From Excoecaria cochinchinensis (lineage: Eukaryota > Streptophyta > Magnoliopsida > Malpighiales > Euphorbiaceae), in the NCBI GenBank assembly GCA_947683425.1, contig CANTUQ010000119.1, positions 5,419,001-5,483,000 of the forward strand: a stretch of 64,000 bases of DNA, in the 5' to 3' direction. The notes below the pieces were generated by a model that saw only the letters and a program-made list of their open reading frames with translations, was not told where the DNA came from and ran no database searches. How positions within the stretch are numbered: the first letter of the stretch is position 1; each line of letters opens with the position of its first letter. Below, one piece after another: positions 1 through 10,355 of the stretch. The translations under genes were made by a program, and so were the position numbers.

Positions 1-958
1 CATGGTACAAGATTAGATGAATCTGATAAGGCAGAGTATTTGATAGAGAAAGTACAAAGGGTCCTTAGAGAAATAACGTGTCCCCCAGACCAACGAGTGG
101 AATGCGTGGTATCATTGCTTCAGGGTGCTGCGTATGATTGGTTGAAGTTAGTCTTACAGCATCCAATGCTTCTAGATCCGATCACTTGGGAATTTTTTGA
201 AAAGTAATTTCGGAATAAGTATGTAACCAAGGCGTATAGGGAGGTAAATTAGAAGCAATTTCTAAATGAAATAGAAAGCAGTGTCAATGGCAGAATATGA
301 GAAGGAGTTATGTTGCTTGAGCAAATATGCACCACCTGGTGGTCTAACAGAGGAGTTTAGATGCCAGCAATTTGAAGATGGGTTGATTGAGCAAATTAAG
401 GCATTATTGATCTCGATGACCATGGAGCAGAATGTGAGTTATTATCGGATAGTTCAAGATGCAATGCGAGCTGAGAGGTCATTTAGGATACCAAAAGAAA
501 GAATGCAAGAGAGAAATTCTAACCATGGTGGGTCTTATTCAGGTAAGAGACCAACGGATTCTCAGATGGCACCACCAGCTGAATCTGTATTTAGTTCGGT
601 GGCCAGAGGTAAGAAGCAAGGGACTTCTCATATGTCTGGGACTAGTAGAGGTACATCTGGTACCAGAAGTGAAGTGCACGAATGTTCCCATTGTGGGAAA
701 AGGCATAGAGGGGAATGTTGGAGAATATCGGGTGAATGTTTTAGATGTGGAAGCACTGAACATTTCCTAGCAAATTGTCCAAAAGCATATGAAGCTGCTA
801 GGAATCAACAAGAGCAGAGCAAGGGTGGTTCTAATTTGCCACTGGCTAATAGAGGAAGAGGACGAGGTAGAGGTGGCCAGTCCAGAGTTGGAGCTGTATC
901 AGAGGCAGTTGACAGGCCTGCTGTGGCACCTACTCGGGCTTATGCAATGAAAGCTTGA
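1..958 (+). pseudogene. gag of element A (capsid part and zinc knuckles)
   Basis: Gag forms the virus-like particle of the element. Bases 1-204 read as the middle of a Ty3-type capsid domain (QGAAYDWLKL, then PITWEFFEK). The frame is broken by TAA at 205-207 and TAG at 250-252, both explicable as C-to-T or G-to-A changes, and by an indel before 281. From 281 a 225-codon frame continues with YAPPGG..EEF, a basic linker and two zinc knuckles: CSHCGKRHRGEC near 684 and CFRCGSTEHFLANC near 739, the second a canonical CX2CX4HX4C. A glycine/arginine-rich tail follows. The start codon lies outside the window. Confidence 0.85.
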
Positions 959-1475
959 GAGGAACATGATGCACCTGAGGTTATAGCAGGTACCTTTTTA
1001 CTTTATAATGTATAGATGTTTGTATTAATTAACCCTGGATCAACTCATTCGTATGTGTGCTGTAAGAGAGTATGTGATAAAATGTTTAATGCTGAAAATT
1101 TGAAATTTGAAATATGACATATGTGTATCAAGCCCACTGGAAAATAGTGTGTATGTGAACAAGGTGCATAGGAATTGCTCGTTAGTAATGCAGAGTTATG
1201 TGTATCCGGCTGATTTGGTAGAATTACCCTTTGATGAGTTTGACCTAATACTAGGTATTGATTAGTTAAGCAAGCATAGTGCGGTGGTTGACTATAAGAG
1301 AAAGACTGTAGTACTCTATGATAGTGAAGGAAATAAAGTGACGATGAGTGGTATATGTGCTAATCCTCTTGTAAATGTGTTATCGGCAATGCAAACATAT
1401 CAATGCTTAAGAAAGGGTTGCGAGGCTTACTTGGCTCTTGTTCTAGATTCTAAAAGAGAGCAAGTGAGAATATAG
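959..1475 (+). pseudogene. aspartic protease region of element A, catalytic Asp lost
   Basis: This is the pepsin-like protease that would cut the Gag-Pol polyprotein. The active-site segment reads INPGSTHSYVC at about 1028-1060, where element D has IDPGSTHSY. The catalytic Asp codon is therefore Asn (AAC, 1031-1033), a G-to-A change that would abolish activity. Downstream, FDEFDLILGID then a stop and KHSAVVDYKRKTVVL match the same part of element D. Several stops interrupt it (near 1014, 1116, 1263 and 1473). The assignment rests on this internal comparison and on position between gag and RT. Confidence 0.8.
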
Positions 1476-2795
1476 GATATACCCATGGTAAGGGAGTTCC
1501 CTGACATGTTCCCAGAAGAACTGCTTGGGGTACCGCCAACAAGAGAAGTGGAGTTGTCGATTTATGTTGTACTTGGAACAGTGCTAGTGTCTAAGGCGCC
1601 TTATTGAATGGCTCCAATGGAACTGAAGGAATTAAAGACGCAGTTGCAAGAGCTGCTAGATAGAGGCTTTATAAGGCCTAGTGTGTCTCCTTGGGAAGCA
1701 CCAGTTCTGTTTGTTAAGAAGAAAGATGGAACCATGAGAATGTGTATATAGATTACAGACAATTAAACAAAGTAACAGTGAAGAATCGGTATCCTCTACC
1801 TAGATTTGAGGATTTGTTTGAACAGTTGAGTGGGGCAGGTGTATTTTCTATGATAGACTTAAGGTCTGGATATTATCAGTTGCTAGTAAAGAAGGAAGAT
1901 ATACCTAAGATTAAATTTAGAACTCGTTATGGACATTACGAATTTCTAGTAATGCCATTCGGGTTAATTAATGTGCCTGCTGCATTTATGGACTTAATGC
2001 ATAGGGTGTTCAGACAGTATTTAGATCAATTTGTTGTAGTATTTATTGAAGATATCTTGGTTTATTTAAGGAATGAAGAAGAGCATGAGCAGCATTTGAG
2101 AACAATACTTTAGATTTTGAGGAAGCATCAGTTATATGCTAAGTTGAGCAAGTGCGAGTTTTGGCTTAAGAAAGTATCTTTTCTAGGATATGTGTTATCT
2201 TTTGAAGGGATTAAAGTAGATCCGTCTAATGGTGAAGCGGTTGTAAATTGGAAGCCACCCAAGAATGTAATTGAAGTTCATAGTTTCTTGGGGTTGGCTG
2301 GCTACTATAGAAGATTCATGCAAGGGTTTTCAGTAATAGCTTCCCCATTGACCAGATTTTTTTGAAAGGGAGTTAAGTTTGAGTGGTCAGATAGATGTCA
2401 ATCGACTTTTGAATAGCTAAAGTGGATGTTGGTGGAGGCACCAATCTTAAATCAGCCTATTTCTGGCAAAGAGTATGTATTGTACAGTGATGCTTCTGGT
2501 ATAGGTTTGGGTTGTGTATTGATGCAAGATGGGAAGGTGGTGGCATATGCCTCAAGGCAATTGAAGCGACATGAATAGAATTATCTGACTCATGATTTAG
2601 AGTTGGCAGCAGTGGTGTTTGCTTTAAAGATTTGGCGACACTACCTGTATGGAGAGAAGTGTAAGATCTTCACTGATCATAAAAGCTTGAAATATGTACT
2701 AACTCAGAAAGAGTTGAATTTGAGACAATGTAAATTGCTTAAACTATTTAAGGACTATGACTATATAGTGGACTAATCACTCAGGTAAAGCCAAT
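1476..2795 (+). pseudogene. reverse transcriptase and RNase H of element A
   Basis: The RT copies element RNA and RNase H removes the template. DYRQLNKVTVKNRYPLPR, SMIDLRSGYYQL and VMPFGLINVPAAF are clear RT motifs. The catalytic box reads FIEDILVYL instead of FIDDIL, so the first Asp of the pair is Glu (codon 2048-2050). A two-base TA insertion near 1748 shifts the frame just before DYRQ. In-frame stops occur near 2111, 2414 and 2576 (CAG-to-TAG type). RNase H motifs (YSDASGIGLGCVL, YASRQLKRH, TDHKSLKYVL) run from about 2480 to 2720. Two catalytic features are damaged, so the copy is inactive. Confidence 0.88.
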
Positions 2796-3917
2796 GTGGT
2801 GGCGGATGCATTGAGTAGGAAGTCTGTTTCGGCTATGATGAATAGACATGTGAGATGGAGGTCTACTGCGGATGGGGCATTACTAGCTCAGTTAAAAGCA
2901 AGACCTTTATTTGGAGATGAATTGATTGCTACACAGAAAAGCGATCTCAAGTTGCAACAGATTTTGCAGTCAGTGATGAGTGGTGACAAGACTGACTATT
3001 CAGTGAGTGAGGAAGGTGTATTGTTTTACAGGAATCGGTTATGTGTTGCAAATGATAGTAGATTGAGGAAAGGGTTGATGCATGAGGCGCACAATATTGT
3101 TTTTACAATGCATCCAGGTGGAAATAAAATGGATTAGGATTTAAAACAATTATATTGGTGGCCTAGTATGAAGAAGGATGTGGCAGAGTATGTGTCTAAG
3201 TGTCTGACCTGTCAGCAGGTGAAAGCGGAACATCAGGTTCCACATGGTTTGTTGAACCGTCTTTCCATTCCACGATGTAAATGGGACAACATCACCATGG
3301 ATTTTATTTCTGGACTGCCTATGAATTTAAAACAACAAGATGCTGTGTGGGTAACTGTGGATAGATTTTCAAAATCAGCTCACTTTAAACCGGTTCGAAT
3401 GGATTATTCTATGGACCGATTGGCTGAATTGTATGTAAATGAAATTGTCATACTCCATGGTGTGCCATTATCTATTGTATCTGATAAGGATATGAGGTTT
3501 AATTCTAAGTTTTAGAAAAGTCTACAAGCTGCTTTGGGTACCAAGTTGAATTTCAGTACAGCATTCCATCCTCAGACTGACGGACAGTCAGAAAGGGTTA
3601 TTCAAGTATTAGAGGATTTGATGAGGGCAAGTGTTTTAGATTTTTCTAAGAGTTGGGATAAGTACATTCCACTAATGGAATTTGTTTATAACAACAGTTT
3701 TCAGACAAGTAGTGGTATGGCACGATATGAAGTGTTATATGGTAGGAAGTGTCGAACACCGATCTGCTGGATAGAATTAGGTGAGCATAAGCTTGTTGGA
3801 CAGGATTTGGTAAGAGATATAGAAGAAAAGGCAAGAATTATTCAATAGCAGTTGAAAACAGCTAGTGACAGATAGAAGTCGTATGCGGATTTAAAAAGAA
3901 AGGATATTGAATTTAAT
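2796..3917 (+). pseudogene. integrase (zinc finger and DDE core) of element A
   Basis: Integrase inserts the cDNA into the genome. It starts after VADALSRKSVSAMMN, the usual RNase H-integrase junction in Tekay elements. The HHCC finger is read from HEAHNIVFTMHPG to CLTCQQVKAEHQ (about 3090-3230). The core shows TMDFISGLP, VTVDRFSKSAHF, IVSDKDMRF and FHPQTDGQSERVIQ, giving the D, D and E catalytic positions. Stops at about 3135, 3513, 3846 and 3874 fit Gln-to-stop or Trp-to-stop changes. The Tekay-type GPF/Y module (RFIGPYEVLDRVGSVAYRL) continues into the next feature. Confidence 0.88.
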
Positions 3918-4367
3918 GTGGGTGACAAGGTGTTTTTAAAAGTGTCTTTATGGAGAAAGGTGTTGAGATTCAGGAAGAAAGGGAAATTAAGTTCGAGATT
4001 TATTGGACCATATGAAGTGTTGGACAGAGTGGGTTCAGTGGCTTACAGGTTAGCTTTGCCTCCAGCTTTAACCAAACTCCATGACGTTTTCTATGTGCCC
4101 ATGTTGAGGAAGTACCGATCAGATGAGTCTCATGTGATACCTGTGCAAGAAGTTGAGGTTCAACCGGATTTCTCTTACAATGAGAAACCGAAAGCAATTT
4201 TGGCAAGAGAGGTGAGGCAGCTTCGCAACAAACAGATTCCACTTGTGAAAGTTCTGTGGCAGCATCACGGAGTGGAAGAAGCGACATGAGAACCAGAAGC
4301 GGCTATACGGGAGCAACATCCCTGCCTATTTGATTCAGGTATGAATTTCGCGGATGAAATTCTTTTT
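3918..4367 (+). pseudogene. integrase C-terminus with chromodomain, element A
   Basis: A frame from 3918 begins MGDKVFLKVSLWRKVLRF and passes through the GPF/Y module (RFIGPYEVLDRVG). It ends in a chromodomain: FSYNEKPKAILAREVRQLRNKQIPLVKVLWQ, then HHGVEEAT. In chromoviruses this domain is thought to steer integration toward marked heterochromatin. The Trp that normally follows VEEAT is a TGA stop (4287-4289). EPEA and HPCLFDSG then complete the expected tail. Element D has the same tail with the Trp intact. Confidence 0.85.
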
Positions 4368-4380
4368 AGGAGGGGAGAGT
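4368..4380 (+). other. polypurine tract of element A
   Basis: AGGAGGGGAGAG directly abuts the LTR start TGTAATGG at 4381. Element D has the equivalent AGTAGGGGAGAG before its 3' LTR. This is the primer for plus-strand DNA synthesis. Confidence 0.85.
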
Positions 4381-5423
4381 TGTAATGGCCGAAAGTGTAA
4401 CCTAGTGGTAAAGTGATTAGTTGTGAGTAGTGAGCATGCTAAATTTAAGTGTGTTAAAATCTGGATTAATTGTAAATGAGTAAGGATTAAAGTGTAAGTG
4501 ATTGAGGACCTACTTGAAGAAATAAATTGTTTGAGTGACGTATTAGTTAATGTGCATGTTAAGTATTAAGCAAGTTTAATTAGAGGTTAATGAAGTTAAC
4601 TAATGCAGAATGGGATTAATGGGAACCTAGGGGAATCCGGGTGTCAATTGATGGAGCTGCCACCTAATCCCATAACATGCAATATAAGCTTTTGGTGGGG
4701 AGAGAAATGTTGATGGAATTGCATGTGTTTACAGCCACTCTTTTCTCTCAAATTCTGCTTCTTCTTCTTCTTCTTCCTACCCGTGCATCTCTTGGGAAAC
4801 CTGTAAATGTTGAGTTGTTGGTTGCTTATGTTTAGAATCTGAAATTCAGCAAGGTAAGAGTTGATTGCTTGGGCTTTTTTTCTTCTTCTTCTATTTCTAG
4901 ATCTTTGAATTTCTACGGATATTGACATGGGTATCCCAATTATGGAAATTGAACTTGATTTGGTAGCTGAAGAATTGAAGGAGAGCAAGGGAAAGGCAAA
5001 AGTTGGTGAATCTAGTGCTAAGTGAGCAATAAGAGCTTAGGAGACAAGGTTTGGGAAACTTGCTTTGTTTTGTTATGTGTTAGTTGATTTTGTTACATTG
5101 AATGTTAAATGTTGGCACTTGGGTATTTGTTGTGTGATTAGTATGAAAATATTGGTCGGTATGTGTTTCATGAGGAACTCTATTGGTATGTGAATAAGAG
5201 ATGGCTATAACATAATGAACTATAACTAGGGTTATGGAACATGTAATGTGCCTAATTCTATGCATCATGAATTTAGTTAATTGAAATGGAAATTGTGTAA
5301 TATGCTAGTTAATAAGTTGGTTGGCATTTGGATATAAGAATGAAATGGTTGAATGGCAAGTCTTGTGAATGATATGAGAAAAGAGGTTGTTTTGCACCAT
5401 TGTGATTTGCAACTCCTACATAG

Positions 5424-5822
5424 GTCACGGTGACAACCAAGAGATTGCCACCGTGAGGTATGCAAAGTTGCATTCTGCCTAGTCGTGATTGGTCTGTCAC
5501 GGTGACAACCAAAATGGTTGTGACCGTAACATACCATGAATTCTATTTTGCCCGAAGTGAACTTGGCATGTCACAATGACAACTAAAATGGTTGTGACCA
5601 TGAGGTATCATGAATTGCATTCTGCCTTGCACCAAAGGGGTATGTCACGGTAGCCAAAAGTGTTGTGACCGTGAGATACTCAATGGATGCATTCTATTCA
5701 GGTAATTGATGTATGTCACGGTGATAACCAAAATAGTTGTGACCATGAAATACCCTAGTTACATTCTGTTTTGAAACCTTTGGCTTGTCACAGTGACAAC
5801 CAAAACGGTTGTGACCGTGAAA
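5424..5822 (+). repeat. tandem array of inverted repeats GTCACGGTGACAACC..GGTTGTGACCGTGA
   Basis: Six imperfect copies of a unit of about 70-75 bp start near 5427, 5495, 5570, 5643, 5714 and 5787. Each unit holds two arms that are reverse complements (GTCACGGTGACAACC and GGTTGTGACCGTGA) around a short AT centre, then a spacer with CATTCTGCC-like sequence. Each unit could fold as a hairpin in RNA or a cruciform in DNA. The array is the only CG-rich stretch of this LTR. Confidence 0.9.
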
Positions 5823-6665
5823 TACCCTGTTTTTGTGAAAAATTCTGAGTCATTCATGATTGATATCTGAATGATATAGCAATGATTAATTAAGTATAAT
5901 AACACTTAATAAATTTTTAATGCTGATATCAAATGGGATGATCATATGTGATTAGTGAGTTTATATGGTTTGTTATGTTATGATCTATACCAAGTTATTT
6001 CATGAGCTATCTGATGAGTTAAAATAATGGCATGATAGTGGCCAAGAATGTGGATTTGTCGTTAGCTTACAAATGTGTGTAATGGAGGAACAACATTAAT
6101 ATTTGCTCCAATGACTTGTTGTAATTGCTGGATCATGATATCAAATAAATTGATAATTGAATTGAATAATTATAACCTGCGAGTCAAGTAGTGGATAGAT
6201 AGGCATGCCTATAGGGTCAAAGTGTTGCTGCCCAATGCATCCGATTCCTCTGGAATCACAATGCAATTTGAATCCTTGCTGGATTCTTCAATGTGAAACA
6301 TTGAATATGTTGAATTTTACGGTACTAATATGAATGTGAGTATCCACGGATACACTGTATTTACTGTACCTCAGGGTACCAATGTGTTACCCATTATCCG
6401 CATCATTGAATTGCATGTATAGTTAAATAAACAAAATAAGGATAAACTTAAATGATTAATTTGTTACGTATGATTTATAGTGCACATTGATGTATATATA
6501 TGATAATAGAATGAATGTTGAACTATTTTGTGTATAACCAATTGTGCTTTGTGTATAAATTATATGCATGCTTATAAGTTAATAATTTAAGTATGAACTC
6601 TTGCATGTTGCTTTCCAGATATCTGTTATCATGTATATATGTTTATGCTATACGTTGTTTCCACA

Positions 6666-6708
6666 CTAAGCGTTATCGCTTAGCCCGGGTTTCTTTTCCA
6701 ATCCATGT
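6666..6708 (+). other. two-hairpin LTR motif, copy in A
   Basis: CTAAGCGTTATCGCTTAG (6666-6683) is a perfect 7-bp stem with a TTAT loop. A weaker second stem follows (GCCCGG..CCATGT) and the conserved GTAGGT. See the finding on this motif for the comparison across LTRs. Confidence 0.8.
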
Positions 6709-6800
6709 AGGTTTGGACGCGAAGTGTGTTGAAGGATGAATTCGTATTACCGACGATCAACACTAGGAGTGTCTATCTTGTAGGTTTTGGGGGTGTTACA

Positions 6801-7080
6801 CGTTGGCAATGAATTTTGTATATTCGGTTAAATCCTTTTGCAATCAAGGAATATGTATGAATGTAATAGATAGTATCATAATGTAAGCCTACAGTATGTA
6901 TGATGTATATAAGTATACAAATGTGTAAATGAGCCTGAGATATCCACTGCATGTGAGTATGTGAGTGATGAAAATTTTAATTGTACAGGTTTTGGCATGT
7001 GTGTGTGATAGTGATGTGTATTTATGTTTTGTTGCATAACAACCGTTATCGACTGCTTTAGCTGAGCTAATCATGTGGTT
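6801..7080. other. unassigned AT-rich segment between element A and gag of B
   Basis: I see no coding frame, no LTR terminus and no hairpin motif here. It may be part of element B downstream of its gag, or another fragment into which A inserted. Confidence 0.4.
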
Positions 7081-7746
7081 GGGAATGGGCGTTACATGGG
7101 CAGGTGCTGAAGATGTACGGCCTTGAGAATGAGGAGGCCCTCTAGATTTCTTTCCTTGGCTAAGTGCTCTAGAAGACTGACCCGATTTCCTCTTTTTATC
7201 TAAAGCGGGACTATCTGTCAGCTTCATCTGCCTGAATGGTCCCAACTTTGATAGCTGCTTCAATCAAAGATCTAATATCAGGATGCCTTTGAGCACCCAC
7301 AATCTATTTGATGTTGTTATGGAGACACCTTTCAAGTCTTTGACATAATTTCTCTTCTGTCATGGAGTTATCATCTAAATAGGCACTTAGCCACTCAAAC
7401 TCCCGTTGATATTCAGCTACTAACTTGTTACCTTGACTGAGTCTCCAAAAAGCATCTTGCATTGAAGCTTTATATTCTAACCCAATATACTTCTTTTCAA
7501 ACTGAGACAAGAAAAAATCCATGTTATCTGATCAGCAGGGGTGTGTTTACGTACTGCACTCCACCATGTAAATCCAGGACCTTAGAACAATGCTACTTCT
7601 CCCTGTAACATCTCCTCAGGTGGACTCTGTGTGGTCTCAAATATTCTCTTCACTTTAAATAGCCATTCTGCAGCATAAACTAGAGTCAGAGGGTCCCATC
7701 CATAAAAATCTTAAGCTGCCAACTGCTTAATTTGTTCTAAAATTGG
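7081..7746 (-). pseudogene. element B gag, 3' portion, cut off by insertion of element C
   Basis: On the minus strand, read downward from 7746, a degenerate Ty3-type Gag is visible: DFYGWDPL, AEWLFKVKRIFE, then QFEKKYIGLEYKASM and FEWLSAYL to LCQRLERCL (7304-7522), then a basic linker (about 7090-7260). Several stops and shifts interrupt it. Its N-terminal part is at 28089-28319, so the two pieces are one gene split by a 20.3 kb insertion. Nothing recognisable as zinc knuckle or pol follows before 6801. The pol of B is missing from this window. Confidence 0.75.
7742..7746 (+). repeat. target site duplication ATTGG flanking element C (left copy)
   Basis: ATTGG at 7742-7746 directly precedes the LTR end TGTGACGCGC and is repeated at 28084-28088 directly after the other LTR end (GTGCTTACA). 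This proves the two LTRs belong to one insertion. Confidence 0.92.
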
Positions 7747-7877
7747 TGTGACGCGCGTCGGATCCCCGCGGCCGCCCATGGGACCGCCCGCTTGAGGGCG
7801 ATCGGGGCATTTATGGGTCCGTTGACGGCTTGCAATAAATCGCAAGTGCGTCTATGTTGGGCAACAAGGAGGTTTCA

Positions 7878-7888
7878 TGGAGTCGCCA
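7878..7888 (-). other. primer-site core copy in U5, 3' LTR of C
   Basis: The minus strand reads TGGCGACTCCA, identical to the first 11 bases of the element's primer-binding site. The same copy is present in the 5' LTR (26158-26168) and in element K (55343-55353). Confidence 0.8.
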
Positions 7889-8580
7889 CCCAATAGAACA
7901 TTGGGAAAGTTTCTCTCGCCTCGGAGAGCCTAAGACTGCGCTTTGTATCCATTTTGGGCCAGCTAGAGGGGTCTTGGAAGGTAAACCTCTCGCCCTAAGG
8001 AGCCTAGGATTAGCGCTAAAGTCTCGTGGCACAAAAAGGTGTCTTGGAGGGTAGACCTTTAGCCTCTTTGAGCCCAAAGACCAGAGCTGGGTCCGAGATT
8101 TCTCATTTATTTCTACCTCGATTATTTTATGATCAAATTTTAATTATCATTAATTCGCTCTCTCTCCACACGGTGCAATTAATTGAAGGCGCATTCATTC
8201 ACTGTAACACCCCTTACCCATACTTAGGCGATCCCATCCGATATGGAGTAAGATGCCATAGGAGTAAAGGTGCCACCACACATATACAGAAATATACATA
8301 CAACAATACAGGGTAATTTAAAACTTTACAAGACCATTCAAAGAAGCTGATCATGCATTAATATAATAGAAGCATTACATTATTGTTCTGATCAACCTAG
8401 AGATGTAAAAGATAATTACATATCCCAAAATTACAAAAACAAAAGCGGAAGCTAATACAAAATCATATGAAAGTTCTATACAAAAAGAATCATAAGCTAC
8501 AAAAATAAGCCCTACACTAAGACCCTGCTGTGTTGGCTTTGATGGCGACGACTCTCCCAAAATCAACTCCTTCCGCACCT

Positions 8581-8619
8581 GCACGGGTAAACACACCGTG
8601 CTAAGCGAAAAACGCTTAG
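8581..8619 (-). other. two-hairpin LTR motif, copy in N
   Basis: On the minus strand CTAAGCG/CGCTTAG closes a five-base loop (8601-8619). A second stem GCACGG/CCGTGC (ending at 8581) is followed by AGGTGCGG. Confidence 0.85.
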
Positions 8620-9267
8620 TGGGGAAAACACACATAGCATAAAGACAACCATTCACAACGGTCGTCAAGGCAATTCACATGCGTAAGTACATATAGCCAT
8701 TCACCATAAAGATTCATATCAATAATCGTATTCTCATTACAGATTGTACTTCTCATCATTGAATCCATAAGGATAAAACATGTATTTGCTCATATAACAA
8801 TTCATACAAGTACTTTAAACATTGAAAACCCTGCTGACTCAAGGTAGTGGATAACGAGTGAACAGAAAGTACTTTACGAGTACCAATCGAATACGAAAAA
8901 CCATTTTTAACTTTTCAGTCATAAACATTTCCAGAAGGACCTTAAACAAGATCCAAACACAATACAGAAGTTCGCGAGGAACGAAACGGGGACCTGATCG
9001 GGGTCCAAACGGAAATACAGAAGCTGCAGCGAAGACTCTATTAGGCATGCCTAACTATCCACTGACTAGACTCTAGCAGGTCATATATATATACCATTCA
9101 AACCATTTCACAGTTTCCAAAATCATCATCATCAAATGGGAATAATCATATCATGGTTACACTTGCATATCATTTATAGAATACCAAGCATAAATCTCAT
9201 AACTGCTAAAGTAAACTGAAGTTCAAGGCACACGCGAAGGAAGAAAACTCATTCAGCATACAAGGGA

Positions 9268-9634
9268 CTGTCGCGCTCGCGACGTCTGTCGCGCTCGCGA
9301 CAGAGACCAAAGTCTCTTCACTGCGCGCGCGCGACGGATTTCGCGACCTCGGGGAGGACGGAAGGCCAGGCTCTGTCGCGCTCGCGACAGGTGTCGCGAT
9401 CGCGACAGAGGACCAAAGGTGCTATCGCGATCTCGCGACGGATCGCGTGCTCGCGATAGTACTTGGCAACAATACTCTCTGTCGCGATCGCGACAGTTGT
9501 CGCGCTCGCGATAGAAGGTATACAACACTTCGGCTGTCGCGGGCTCGCGGCGGATGTCGCGTGCTCGCGACAGCGAAGTTCCCACTACCGCTCTCTGTCG
9601 CGATCTCGCGACAGTCGTCGCGATCGCGACAGAG
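9268..9634 (-). repeat. array of paired TCGCGA palindromes in N
   Basis: Pairs of near-perfect palindromes of the form CTGTCGCGATCGCGACAG recur about every 55-60 bp, at roughly 9268, 9373, 9422, 9479, 9533 and 9594, with a decayed pair between the first two. Many pairs are bounded by CTCT and AGAG, so whole units are also inverted repeats. The GC content contrasts sharply with the AT-rich flanks. Confidence 0.9.
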
Positions 9635-10043
9635 TCGGGATTTTGAAAATCTGCAGAAATTCTGCAGATTTTCCTCTTCCATTTACTCTCCAAACCACAC
9701 AAAACTCAATCAAAGGTCTCTTACCTCAATTCCAGCCATCCAATAACATCCACAACCATAATACAATAATTATTCACAATATAATTCATCCAATCCATTA
9801 ATTTACACATTCAATTTCATGAATCAATCAAAAACCCCATTTATGCATTAAACCACATCAATTCTAAAATTCCATAATTAACTCATACTTTTGCAAGAAT
9901 CACACTTCAAAGCAAATACCCATATCATAAACATCAAAATAAAGAACATCTAACAACCTAATTCCATGAACCCATCAAGAACACACACATGAACATTTGC
10001 ACATAAAAAGGAGAAATTCCCAAACCTCAAAAATCCTTAGCTC

Positions 10044-10355
10044 CTAGCGTTTAGTTCCACTTGATCCAGCAACTTCCTTGCCTTTAGGATCCCGGGGAGG
10101 CTCAACTAAGAAACCCAACCAAGAACAAGCAAACAAAACCAAAATCCAATCTTCAAACCCAATCCGAAAATAAGAAAGAGAAGAAGATGGAAAAAAAAAC
10201 TTAAACAAAGGCAAAATGGATGCATATAACTTACCGATGAACACTAAGAGAGGATCAAACCCCACTAGCAACCCTTGAATCTCAACCAAAGTCCAAGAGA
10301 AGAAGGAAAGAAGAAGAAAAGAAGAAGGGGCGGCGTGAGGAACGGGAAACACCAA
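10044..10355 (-). other. short open frame in N ending in a peptide shared with element D LTRs
   Basis: A 103-codon minus-strand frame ends VEPPRDPKGKEVAGSSGTKR. Both LTRs of D encode related ends (VEPPHDPKGKE, then SGTK, near 38068; a PRRDPKGKE form near 30760). The part upstream is hydrophobic, low-complexity and not shared. In D a strong GTAAGT donor precedes it and a TCTAG sits just upstream, so it may be an exon of a spliced leader. Function unknown. It may be only residual similarity between related LTRs. Confidence 0.3.

Larger units (their letters stand above)
1..6800 (+). mobile_element. Element A: decayed Tekay-type Ty3/gypsy chromovirus, 5' part outside window
   Basis: The order gag, protease, reverse transcriptase, RNase H, integrase, chromodomain, polypurine tract, 3' LTR is readable on the plus strand. 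The domain order and motifs such as YRQLNKVTVKNRYPLPR and the C-terminal PLVKVLWQHHGVEEAT place it in the Tekay/Del chromovirus lineage. The 5' LTR, primer site and first part of gag lie left of base 1. All frames are broken by stops and small indels, so this is an old, non-autonomous copy. The target duplication cannot be tested because only the right edge (after 6800) is visible. Confidence 0.93.
4381..6800 (+). repeat. 3' LTR of element A (alpha family)
   Basis: It begins TGTAATGGCC after the polypurine tract and ends GGGGGTGTTACA, so it has TG..CA ends and is 2420 bp long. It contains a tandem inverted-repeat array (5424-5822), the site TAGTGGATAGATAGGCATGC (about 6189-6208) and the two-hairpin motif (6666-6708). 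Shared blocks with the interrupted LTR E (for example the sequence around AGGCATGCCT) show that A and E are one family. Compared with other LTRs, only 117 bp instead of about 350-420 bp separate its CTAAGCG hairpin from the LTR end, which suggests a deletion there. No protein-coding region is supported inside it. Confidence 0.88.

Noticed and set aside
9268..9634. CRISPR-like array
   Set aside because: Repeats are palindromes with decayed copies and similar spacers inside a plant LTR. No cas genes, and the setting is eukaryotic.
9253..9801. Several overlapping 86-149-codon frames in N
   Set aside because: Arg/Ser-rich translations of the TCGCGA palindromes in all frames. A by-product of the repeat.
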